The position numbers and the translations under genes are program-made. 15,118 bases of DNA, taken from the NCBI GenBank assembly GCA_013002105.1, contig JABDKS010000362.1, positions 1-15,118 of the forward strand, read 5' to 3'. This DNA comes from Pirellulaceae bacterium (GTDB taxonomy: Bacteria; Planctomycetota; Planctomycetia; Pirellulales; Pirellulaceae). This document shows positions 1-7,044 of the stretch, piece by piece. Position 1 is the first letter of the stretch. Each line of letters begins with the position of its first letter. The notes beneath the pieces are model-generated. The model had not been told where the DNA came from and ran no database searches. It worked only from the letters and a program-made list of their open reading frames with translations.

Positions 1-405
1 GACGTTGCCCGCGTTGACCCAAGAAACAAATCGTAAATCGGGTTTCCCATCACTTGCGAGATTCACGGTCTGTTCCGTTTTGTCCAGCGACACGGTCGTC
101 CACGGTCCGTCGTTCAAACGGATGGAATATTTAGCAGCTACCGTATTGGCTCTTATCCAAAAGTCGTAATCGCCGGACTGCTCTGCGTTGAATTGGTAGC
201 TGGCAATCGGACTGTCACCTTGATGGAAATGGGAGAGCCATTCGCCACCGGAGAGTTCCGCTTTTTTGACACTGTCATACCAGCCATGGCCTCGCATCTC
301 TTTGGAACTCGCCGCTTCGCCCTCGATCCAAATCATTTCTGCTTGCAGGGGTGCACAGACAAGACCGATCAGCAGGATCAACAGCGTTTGGGTGCACCGA
401 CTCAT
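1..405 (-). CDS. Secreted protein with carbohydrate-binding-like domain, partial (3' end outside window)
   Basis: The reading frame begins at the ATG at 405 and stays open for 135 codons to the left edge, so only the N-terminal part is visible. A clear SD-like stretch (GGAGTAGGAA) lies directly upstream. Residues 1-23 form a signal peptide: Arg near the start, a run LLLILLIGLVC, then a likely cleavage after LQA. The mature part begins EMIWIEGEAA and continues with alternating strands rich in Trp, Gly and Tyr (GDYDFWIRAN, then RLNDGPWTTV, then PDLRFVSWVN). From memory, this pattern resembles the CBM6/CBM35-like beta-sandwich at the front of many secreted planctomycetal glycan-active proteins. 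The catalytic or anchoring part would lie beyond the window, so no enzyme class can be given. It is divergent from the gene at 675. That it is a secreted protein is well supported; glycan binding is inference. Confidence 0.8.
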   Translation of the reverse strand, partial: MSRCTQTLLILLIGLVCAPLQAEMIWIEGEAASSKEMRGHGWYDSVKKAELSGGEWLSHFHQGDSPIASYQFNAEQSGDYDFWIRANTVAAKYSIRLNDGPWTTVSLDKTEQTVNLASDGKPDLRFVSWVNAGNV

Positions 406-674
406 TTCCTACTCCAGTGAAAAAACTTTGTGAAGCCAAGCTGCCAGTCTCCGGACGTCGGAGCAAAACGGCATCCCCGGTCAGCCAATCCACCCGGTCG
501 CCACGTTACGTTGCCGCACAGATGAATCGCGTGAAGCCGCCAATCGGCTGCCACATTTTTGTAACAGATACTGAGATCTGAATTGGCCCGTTATGCCGTT
601 TCGTTCCATTTGGCGATCGAAATCGCTTCTCACAGCAGCGATAACCAAAAATCCCTCCAGCAAGGAACGAGAAA
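406..674. promoter_or_regulatory. Divergent intergenic region between the secreted protein and the 221-aa protein
   Basis: This 269-bp gap separates two divergently transcribed genes and must hold promoters for both. I see SD-like sites next to each start (near 406-415 on the minus strand, AAGGA at 662-666 on the plus strand). A weak 5-bp inverted repeat (CAGAT/ATCTG) lies near 565-580. No convincing -35/-10 pair or credible small gene was found. Confidence 0.4.
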
Positions 675-1340
675 ATGAAAATCGCGATGACCACCATGAT
701 CATGGCATTGGCTGTTACACAAATTGCCACCGCTTGTGACAAGGACAAGAACAACAGCAACTACGAACCAATCAGTTTGTCAGGCAAAGTTGTTCGCCAG
801 GAGCACGAGGTGTTGGACAAGTCTGGCGAATTGAAAATGGTCGCCAAATACTTTTTGCAATTCGATGATGCTAAAACGTCGCTACCCGAGCACCGACATT
901 GCAACGGAGAACTGAAAGTTGATTATCAACCGTTGCTCGGCCAGGTCGTGACCGTGACGGCGCGTGGTATGAAACGAACGGGCAGCAGCGGAGCAACACT
1001 CGCCTATGTCCACGAAGTGCTGAATGTCAAACAAACGCCCAACTATCAATCGATTCGACTGAGCGGTCGTTTGATCCACGAGCAGATCGAGCAGCTGACC
1101 AGCAATGGTGACATCCAGCGTTCACAACGGTACGTCTTGCAGACGGCCGATACGGAAATCGTGTTACCCAATCGCATCGATTTGCGCGATCACGTCGGAC
1201 AAGATGTCACCATCAACGCGACAGGGATTGTAAGAACGGGCGACAAAGGCCAGTCGCTCGCCTATATCCACCAGATCGACAATGTCGATCGAAGCTCCGC
1301 CGTCAGCACCGACCGATCCGTCTTTCGCGACGAGATCTAG
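675..1340 (+). CDS. Exported protein with two tandem copies of an unrecognised domain
   Basis: The 221-aa product starts at an ATG with AAGGA eight bases upstream. Residues 1-20 are a signal peptide (MKIAMTTMIMALAVTQIATA) followed by Cys21. The lipobox is poor (Ala at -3), so it may be a lipoprotein or may be cut by signal peptidase I. The rest is an internal duplication. Repeat A (about 33-117) and repeat B (about 126-204) share in the same order: an I-x-L-S-G start, a hydrophilic stretch ending KYFLQ or RYVLQ, LP, a GQ-V-V/D-T segment, a G-x-x-RTG turn, and LAYVHEVLNV or LAYIHQIDNV at the end. The beta-rich pattern with a GQxVTV core suggests a small OB-like barrel, but this is a guess. I do not recognise the family. 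A strong terminator follows at 1395-1430, so it is probably a single-gene transcript. Confidence 0.8.
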   Translation: MKIAMTTMIMALAVTQIATACDKDKNNSNYEPISLSGKVVRQEHEVLDKSGELKMVAKYFLQFDDAKTSLPEHRHCNGELKVDYQPLLGQVVTVTARGMKRTGSSGATLAYVHEVLNVKQTPNYQSIRLSGRLIHEQIEQLTSNGDIQRSQRYVLQTADTEIVLPNRIDLRDHVGQDVTINATGIVRTGDKGQSLAYIHQIDNVDRSSAVSTDRSVFRDEI

Positions 1341-1394
1341 TCGCCGAATTTCGCAAATGAAGTCCAGCGAATCCATCCACAAAGCTCCGCGCGG

Positions 1395-1430
1395 GGGCCG
1401 ACCGAATACACCCAACGGTCGGCCCTTTTT
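1395..1430 (+). terminator. Rho-independent terminator
   Basis: A perfect 10-bp stem (GGGCCGACCG at 1395-1404 pairing with CGGTCGGCCC at 1416-1425) encloses an 11-nt loop and is followed directly by five T residues (1426-1430), then CGTTTTCG. It lies 55 bp after the stop codon of the 221-aa gene and would end that transcript. It is the only textbook intrinsic terminator I found here. Confidence 0.9.
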
Positions 1431-2086
1431 CGTTTTCGTAGGTATTGAACGGTCACGTCGGCGGCAACCTGGATGGACCAATCAGTGTCGCGATTGAATG
1501 GTGGATTCATCAACGTTCAAGTAGAAAAAATTTTTCACCACGCGGACGGTTCGCACACCCTACTGATGAAGCGTGGCGAACGTTCGATGACAGACTACCG
1601 ACAGAGGGGCGTTCGCGAGTAATCGTCAGACGGTGATGAATTCGTCCAGGTGTGCAATCAGAACCGCAGTTCGATAACGACTACTCATAGTCTGCGAATC
1701 AAACTGACACAAAATTCTCATCGATGTCATCGCCCTGATAACTTCTAGAGAGGGGGCGGCGGTGCTACCGTTGCCGGTACTCGCGGACAGAATTGCCTAC
1801 GCGAAAACGTCTTGAAATCAACTTCGCGATTTCTCTAAGTTTCCGTCGCTGCGGTTTTAGACGACGCGATGGATCGAAACGCCATCGACAAGATTTTGCG
1901 CAGTCACGCTTGGCTGTCTTTCCCAAGACAGATTGAACGAATTGTCACGATCCACTTGGACGTCGGGCAATGGTTGTCCGTTGCTTAATGAGCAAGGGCA
2001 AATGTTCAGTTGCCAATCGGTATGAGTTCTGGGGCAGCAGAACGAATCAGGATGTCTTTTCGTTTCCCCCGAACAATCAAGCCTCT
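1431..2086. other. Long region without a convincing gene upstream of the surface protein
   Basis: About 650 bp with no well-supported gene. Open frames here are short and have low-complexity or Arg-rich translations typical of shadows. Notable content: an A/T tract near 1524-1536; an inverted repeat at 1914-1931; a 39-codon ORF from 1869 whose TAA (1986-1988) overlaps an ATG at 1988 in the frame of the downstream protein; and alternative upstream starts for that protein at 1970 and 1988. A long 5' leader is possible. No clear -35/-10 pair was identified. Confidence 0.4.
1914..1931. promoter_or_regulatory. Short perfect inverted repeat upstream of the surface-protein gene
   Basis: CTGTCTT (1914-1920) and AAGACAG (1925-1931) form a perfect 7-bp inverted repeat around TCCC. 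It could be an operator or a small mRNA hairpin. No T-tract follows, so it is not a terminator. Chance occurrence is possible. Confidence 0.25.
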
Positions 2087-4327
2087 ATGCCCACCTTACA
2101 TCGCAGTGGTGTTCGCACCACCCACCCACGGTCCTGTCGTGGAATCAAACCGCCCAGCCAGCAACGGCGTCTTCGCTTGGAAAGTTTGGAACGGCGTGAA
2201 TTGTTGGCGGCCGACTTTCTGGTTAACAGCATTGCTGATACGCCGGATGTCAATTTGGAAGACGGTCTAGCCGTAGACGCCGACGGTAATACTTCATTGC
2301 GTGCCGCGATTGAACAAGCGAATGCGTCGACAGAAGCCAAGACGATCGAGTTTGATACTGCAGGAGTATTCGCGAGCGAGCAGACGATTGTGTTGGGTGG
2401 CAATCAACTGCAAATCACAGCACCGCTGACGATCAACGGTGCGAGCCTGGTCACCGTCGATGCGAATGGTCAATCACGCGTCATAGACATTACATCGCAG
2501 GCCGGCGCTGTCGAACTCTCCGGGCTGACGATCAGCGGAGGTAGCGGTGAAGCATTAGGCGGCGGGATCTATAACCAATCCGACCTTCGACTTCTCAACA
2601 GCACAGTTTCTGGCAACTCATCAATGAACGAGGGGGGCGGCATTGAAAACCTTGCGTCATTGCTGATCGAGGATAGCACCATTTCTAATAATGAAGCTCC
2701 CTTTGGTGCAGGAATTCAAAATCTTGGCATGATGCGAGTGGTTGACAGTACGATTTCAGGGAACACCGCAGACTTTTTTGGCGGTGCGGTCTTTCAGAAT
2801 GGCCAAGGTTTTTTGGCCGAAGTGGTTAATAGTACGCTGTCGAACAACGTCGCAGGAATAAGCGGCGGTGCCATCGTTAGCTTTGCCAGCACGCTGGAAA
2901 TTCTGCACAGTACGATCGCGGGAAATCAGGTGCTGCAGAACAACGCAGGAGGAATTTGGAACACCGGTGCGATGAGTATCGGTAGTACCATCGTCGCCGC
3001 GAACGTATCGCCCAATCCAGGCCCTGATGTCGTCAACAGTGGGACCATTCAAAGTCTTGGTCATAACTTGATCGGCGACGGTACGTCCAGTTCTGGGTTT
3101 ACAGCAAGCGGCGACCAGGTGGGTAGCCAGCAATCACCGATTGATCCCCTGCTCGGACCGCTTCAAGATAACGGTGGTCATTGTGAGACAATGGCGATCG
3201 ATCCAAGCAGTCCTGCCGTGGATGCTGGTGGTACCACAACGCTCTCTCACGATCAGCGCGGACCGGGGTTTGTTCGTGTCGACGGACCCAGCAGTGATAT
3301 TGGAGCGTTCGAGCTTCAGGACATCAGTGTCAACGAATTACCTGTGATCCTCGCGCTCAGTTCGACGAGCTCCGTTTTGAATGATGCATCGCCAGACGGT
3401 TGGGTCTCCATCCACGCTGCGTTTTCGGATGCTGATCTTGAGGACGAGCATATCGTGACCGTCGATTGGGGTGACGGGGAACCATTGGAATCGATCACGT
3501 TTGATCAGGAGCTCGATCTGGTTGATGCCGCCCATCATTATTCAGCAGGTGGGCAATACACCATCACGGTCACCATTGACGATCAACAAGGCGGTACGGC
3601 AACGCAGTCGACCTCCGCATACGTCCAAGGCCTGGGACTGGTCGATAAAACGCTGTACATCTACGGCAGTGGTGCGGAGGACGCACTGCAACTGAAGCAG
3701 AAGAAGGGACAGTTGCAAGTCACGTTACAGTTGGGTGAGGACGTGGAAATCAAGGATTCCTACGACCTGTCAGCAATCACACGAATTATCACGCATCTTG
3801 GAGACGGCGATGACAATTACAACGGCAGCAAGGTTGATGCCTCGATCTCTCAAATCGTCTTTGGCGGCGCTGGTGACGATAAACTGACCGGAGGTGACGG
3901 GAATGATGCGCTGTTCGGCCAGAGCGGTGACGACCAACTCAAAGGGAAGGACGGCACGGACATCCTGGTAGGCGGCGATGGACGTGATAAGCTTGACGGT
4001 GGCGATGACGACGACCTGTTGATCGCCGGCATGTTAGAGAATGATCTCAACACGGCGTCGGGAATCGATAACATCGACGCAGCCTTACTCGCTTGGACCG
4101 ATGGATATGAGGAAATCGCGTTGTCGAATCTGGGCGACTTTTTGGACGATGACGACAAAGATAACCTGAAAGGCGGTGGCGGTACGGATTCCATACACCA
4201 TGGCCCCGGTGACAAGGTCAAACAGTACTCCTGGTACCAATTCCTGAGCCTGGACCATTGCGTACACGCGGTTATCGCACTGGTCGATCGCGGTCATCGT
4301 CTTGGACCGTCTTATTCAGGAACGTAA
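2087..4327 (+). CDS. Planctomycetal surface protein: beta-helix, PKD-like and RTX calcium-binding repeats
   Basis: Counting from the ATG at 2087 (746 aa), a basic N-terminus carries LESLERRELLAADF (31-44), the N-terminal export motif of planctomycetal extracellular proteins. Then come a CSLREA-like segment (about 45-80, ending TSLRAAIEQANA) and polymorphic-membrane-protein/beta-helix repeats (about 140-305; GGGIYNQSDLRLLNSTVSGN and relatives). A choice-of-anchor-Q-like part follows (about 350-410; DNGGHCETMAIDPSSPAVDAG, then DIGAFEL). A PKD-like domain (about 418-512) has VTVDWGDGE and YTITVTIDD. RTX repeats (about 570-645; GGAGDDKLTGGDGNDALFG) end in an Asp-rich tail. It is probably a calcium-stabilised adhesin or cell-surface protein; there is no enzymatic motif. 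In-frame starts at 1970 and 1988 would add up to 39 residues that do not look like a leader, and no start has a good SD. The last 30 residues lack repeat character and the gene's end overlaps the converging BON gene. Confidence 0.85.
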   Translation: MPTLHRSGVRTTHPRSCRGIKPPSQQRRLRLESLERRELLAADFLVNSIADTPDVNLEDGLAVDADGNTSLRAAIEQANASTEAKTIEFDTAGVFASEQTIVLGGNQLQITAPLTINGASLVTVDANGQSRVIDITSQAGAVELSGLTISGGSGEALGGGIYNQSDLRLLNSTVSGNSSMNEGGGIENLASLLIEDSTISNNEAPFGAGIQNLGMMRVVDSTISGNTADFFGGAVFQNGQGFLAEVVNSTLSNNVAGISGGAIVSFASTLEILHSTIAGNQVLQNNAGGIWNTGAMSIGSTIVAANVSPNPGPDVVNSGTIQSLGHNLIGDGTSSSGFTASGDQVGSQQSPIDPLLGPLQDNGGHCETMAIDPSSPAVDAGGTTTLSHDQRGPGFVRVDGPSSDIGAFELQDISVNELPVILALSSTSSVLNDASPDGWVSIHAAFSDADLEDEHIVTVDWGDGEPLESITFDQELDLVDAAHHYSAGGQYTITVTIDDQQGGTATQSTSAYVQGLGLVDKTLYIYGSGAEDALQLKQKKGQLQVTLQLGEDVEIKDSYDLSAITRIITHLGDGDDNYNGSKVDASISQIVFGGAGDDKLTGGDGNDALFGQSGDDQLKGKDGTDILVGGDGRDKLDGGDDDDLLIAGMLENDLNTASGIDNIDAALLAWTDGYEEIALSNLGDFLDDDDKDNLKGGGGTDSIHHGPGDKVKQYSWYQFLSLDHCVHAVIALVDRGHRLGPSYSGT

Positions 4328-5829
4328 ATTCGTGACGCGCCGTGTGGATCATGGTACCGGACTTGGATCAAATTATGCGGGTGCCTCGCTCCCGCTTCGA
4401 TCGCCAGGTCCATCGCTGCTTGCCACTGCCGCCACGTATCGACTTGGCCACGCAAAATCGCGACACCGTTTTCGATCGACACGTTGACATCGTTGCTCTT
4501 GTCGAAGAACACGAATTTCAACTTGCGTTCCAAGTCATTCTTGATTTCGTCATCCGCTTTCTCTTCCCATGGCTGTTCCACGGTCAACGCATTGTTGACG
4601 TGCACGACTCCAGGGATATTCTCGGCCAACCACTGTGCCATCGATTTTTGTTGCTCGGTGTCAACCAGACCGTACAAACTGACGTGTGCTGCGTGGCAAT
4701 GAACTCGTAGTTGGGTGCGTTTCAAGTAGGGGCTCCGCGCCAGTGACTGCTGCAGCGTCGAGATGATCTCGGCATCGTCGGGCGCATGATCAGGCCATTG
4801 GACGGTCAGTTCGTTGGAGACTCGCCGCACACCCACCACGTCATACGCCAATTGCTCGGCCGCCCTTTTGATCGGCAGCGTGGCGACGGTTCCCGACAAG
4901 ATGACGGTTCCCGATTGAACATCCACGGAGATCTGGTCGGATTGTTTAAACACAACTGGATCGGCACGAAATGATCGTTTCAGGGCGTCCGAGATGCCCT
5001 GGTCTGAAACCTTTGCGTAACGCTCGGATCGCTTGGTCCCATCGGTAGCATCGGGATTGATCTTCACGCTCTCCATCTCGACCGACGCGATACCCCAGAT
5101 TTCTGCAACCCTTTCCAGGTGGTCTTTCTGCTCTGCTGAGTGAACCGTACCGTTCAGAATGGCAACGTGGTCCTTCACCTGAACATCAACATCCACGTCG
5201 TCCAGATAGACGCTGTGCACCATCAATGCGGCGATTTCATCTCGCATCTCCCGATCGGTTCGATCCGATGACAGACGCACCGTTAACTGATTCTTGACTT
5301 CGGTTACACCGGGAACGCCGGACACGACCGTCTCGGCAATTCGCTTTTCGGCCAACGAATCAACCTTGCCGGTCATCGCGACCTTACCACTTTGAACGTG
5401 CAAGGCAATCGATGGCTTTTCAACACTGTTATTGACCAGCAACGCCTGTGATACGTCGTCGCGGATCGCGTCGTCGCTTCGCTCGGAGGTTTGGACCAAG
5501 ATTTGATTGAGTACTGCTTGGACGCCACGTGTACGCTTCGCGATTCTTGACGCGAGACGTTTGTCGAGCAAGCTTTCGACGGTTCCCGAAAGTGTCACCA
5601 GACCGTTTCGGCACTGGACGTTCAATTGTCCGGCGCGGATTCGCTCGGCGTCCTCTAGATCCCGTTGCAGGGCACTGCAAATTTCGTGGTCCTCATTGGA
5701 TCTCTCGCTGGCTTGGTTCGACGCGGTGGCACCTTGCGTCGTCGAGGTGTCCTCGGCCACGGCCGCCAAAGGGATGCATAGGACCAGCGAAAAGACGACG
5801 TTGCTGCAGCGATGCACGATGGGTGACAT
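4312..5829 (-). CDS. Periplasmic protein with six BON domains
   Basis: The 505-aa product has a signal peptide (residues 1-25; VVFSLVLCIPLAAVA then EDT) followed by a polar linker and six consecutive BON domains at about 47-112, 118-184, 191-257, 274-344, 351-417 and 425-492. Each shows an acidic helix (D-x-x-I-x-x-x-L), a V-x-V strand, the G-x-V-x-L-x-G-x-V core, and a final helix ending in G-V-x-x-V-x-N-x-L-x-V. Domains 5 and 6 are the most diverged. BON domains bind phospholipid; the family prototype is the two-domain E. coli OsmY, induced by high osmolarity. Six copies is well above OsmY's two. Export, envelope location and a role in membrane protection are inferred from the family. It converges on the RTX protein with a 16-bp overlap. 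The SD is weak (AGAGCAATCTC before the ATG). Confidence 0.9.
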   Translation of the reverse strand: MSPIVHRCSNVVFSLVLCIPLAAVAEDTSTTQGATASNQASERSNEDHEICSALQRDLEDAERIRAGQLNVQCRNGLVTLSGTVESLLDKRLASRIAKRTRGVQAVLNQILVQTSERSDDAIRDDVSQALLVNNSVEKPSIALHVQSGKVAMTGKVDSLAEKRIAETVVSGVPGVTEVKNQLTVRLSSDRTDREMRDEIAALMVHSVYLDDVDVDVQVKDHVAILNGTVHSAEQKDHLERVAEIWGIASVEMESVKINPDATDGTKRSERYAKVSDQGISDALKRSFRADPVVFKQSDQISVDVQSGTVILSGTVATLPIKRAAEQLAYDVVGVRRVSNELTVQWPDHAPDDAEIISTLQQSLARSPYLKRTQLRVHCHAAHVSLYGLVDTEQQKSMAQWLAENIPGVVHVNNALTVEQPWEEKADDEIKNDLERKLKFVFFDKSNDVNVSIENGVAILRGQVDTWRQWQAAMDLAIEAGARHPHNLIQVRYHDPHGASRIYVPE

Positions 5830-6192
5830 GAGATTGCTCTACTTATGAATGACGTGTGAATGAAGTGGTCGTGTCCTCTTCTTTGCGTCCTTCAAAAGCG
5901 AGCAAACCAGATGCCAATGACTTTTTGGTGTTCTACAAGGAAGCCTCCGCGTGGTTGTCCACCCAGCTGGCCCAAAATTCACCAGACTGACTTGTCAACG
6001 TTCATCCAACGCAAACAAACGTCCCCTGCCGCCGAACGCAAGTTTCACAGCAACCATCACGATCGACGAAAGCTTGGCAAATATTGCGAGAAAAGATGCG
6101 ATCAAGAAGCTGACACGATCGGCTGGCGCAATTTCTGCACTTGTGTATTGCGACTAACAGAAACCTCATCGCTACACAAAGGTCTACGAAAT
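5830..6192. promoter_or_regulatory. Divergent intergenic region between the BON protein and the glycine-rich stress protein
   Basis: About 360 bp between two divergent starts. The frame of the downstream gene is open back to an ATG at 5860, but its translation there is rich in Cys, Trp, Arg and His, lacks any family feature and does not match the compact family N-terminus, so I treat it as non-coding leader. The downstream gene has AAAGG at 6178-6182. Promoters for both genes should lie here, but no convincing -35/-10 pair or repeat was identified. Confidence 0.45.
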
Positions 6193-6693
6193 ATGTCGGA
6201 GCAATGCCTGATCGCCGAATACGAATCGGTCGCCCAAATGGAGATCGCACTAGAAGTATTAAACAAATCCGATTTCACGCTGGAGCAATACTCCGTCGTC
6301 ATGAACGCCGATGATCCGGCGCTGAGGCAACTTGAGGGCGAGTCGACGGAGCGAGAATCCGAGTCGCCTCCTACCAGTGGCGCCGTTGGTACCGGGACGT
6401 TCGTTGGCGGGGTGGCGGCTGCTCCGCTTTCCGCCGCAACGTTAATCGGACCCTTTATGATCTTGGGGCCGCTGGTCGGAATGGCCGCCGGCGCGGCCGC
6501 TGGCGGCGTACTCAGCAGCATCCAACGCTGGGGCGTGACGGAAGACGCCGGAGCCGAATACGAGAAACGCGTGGAACAAGGCTCGGTTTTAGTAATTTTT
6601 CATGACTCCGACGAAAGTCAAGTTCGCAAAGCGGATCGCCTTTTGATGACCACGCGGCCGAGAAGCCTGGAAACATTCGAGCTGTCGGAGTGA
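6193..6693 (+). CDS. Small glycine-rich membrane protein, general-stress/DUF1269-like
   Basis: The 166-aa product is read from the ATG at 6193, with AAAGG ten bases upstream; a longer in-frame start at 5860 adds 111 implausible residues. Residues 1-37 (CLIAEYESVAQMEIALEVLN, then FTLEQYSVV) form an alpha/beta start like the N-terminus of general stress protein 17M/DUF1269 proteins. An acidic linker (38-60) leads to a Gly/Ala-rich hydrophobic hairpin (about 63-110: GTFVGGVAAAPLS, then GPFMILGPLVGMAAGAAAGG), likely membrane-inserted. The C-terminal part (about 113-150) has a helix AEYEKRVEQG, a strand SVLVIFH and a closing helix, as in those families. Precise function is unknown. Its position next to the BON gene suggests a shared stress context, which is inference. 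It ends 2 bp before the stop of the proposed X-Pro ORF on the other strand. Confidence 0.75.
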   Translation: MSEQCLIAEYESVAQMEIALEVLNKSDFTLEQYSVVMNADDPALRQLEGESTERESESPPTSGAVGTGTFVGGVAAAPLSAATLIGPFMILGPLVGMAAGAAAGGVLSSIQRWGVTEDAGAEYEKRVEQGSVLVIFHDSDESQVRKADRLLMTTRPRSLETFELSE

Positions 6694-6695
6694 CA

Positions 6696-6836
6696 TCAGC
6701 CGAGGTCGTCCGACGGAATGGGGCCGGGAAATGGATCCGGTTCCGGCACGGGCTCGGGCGTAGGCTCGGGGCGCGGATTCGGGATCGGCCCGGGGATAGG
6801 ATCGGGCCGCGGTGATGGAATCGGTTTTGTCGGCAT
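6696..6836 (-). CDS. Possible 46-aa X-Pro dipeptide repeat protein
   Basis: From the ATG at 6836 to a TGA at 6696-6698, this frame encodes 46 residues. Proline occupies every odd position from 5 to 41, i.e. 19 uninterrupted X-Pro dipeptides, and the protein ends in SDDLG. The X residues are mixed (Lys, Arg, Asp, Glu, Ile, Val, Gly, Phe) and all four Pro codons are used, which argues that proline itself is conserved and against a simple DNA repeat. The product would be an extended polyproline-like rod with no signal peptide or membrane segment. Against it: no good SD, and the opposite strand is also open (6718-6855) with a Gly-X repeat, a consequence of the same CC/GG periodicity. Its stop lies 2 bp from the converging stress gene. 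I favour the minus-strand reading but cannot prove that either frame is translated. Confidence 0.4.
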   Translation of the reverse strand: MPTKPIPSPRPDPIPGPIPNPRPEPTPEPVPEPDPFPGPIPSDDLG

Positions 6837-7044
6837 GATCGTCACGGCGAAATGAAGAGATGCGGCGCTGCGTCAGTGGCGACGTTGATCGGTTGCCCTT
6901 CGCACATGGCCGAGTTAACAACCGCAGCGACCGACGTCGCTACGATTCGAGACATCCAAGACCCACGTTATACCACGATGGTCGCTCGCTGCGGTGACGT
7001 CCCGTTGAAGTCTGCCGCGCGTGCATTGTCGATCCGCAGATCGG
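6837..7044. other. Region downstream of the sucrose operon, no gene seen
   Basis: About 208 bp between the sucrose-phosphate phosphatase stop and the X-Pro ORF. A perfect 6-bp hairpin with a 4-nt loop (AGCGAC/GTCGCT, 6926-6941) is present but has no T-tract on either strand, so it is not a standard terminator. No credible gene was found; open frames here are Arg-rich shadows. Confidence 0.35.

Noticed and set aside
1914..1931. CTGT...ACAG dyad suggestive of a LexA box
   Set aside because: The spacing between CTGT and ACAG is 10, not the 8 of the enterobacterial LexA site, and the downstream gene is a surface protein. Kept only as an unassigned inverted repeat.
5860..6192. 111-residue N-terminal extension of the glycine-rich stress protein
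   Set aside because: The translation is rich in Cys, Trp, His and Arg with no family similarity, and an SD-like AAAGG precedes the internal ATG at 6193, which gives the expected compact protein.
6718..6855. Plus-strand Gly-X repeat ORF as a gene
   Set aside because: It is complementary to the X-Pro frame, so at most one is likely coding. Short X-Pro proteins seemed the more plausible product; not excluded, see the finding.
6926..6941. Hairpin downstream of the sucrose operon as a terminator
   Set aside because: The stem is only 6 bp and no T-tract follows on the minus strand.
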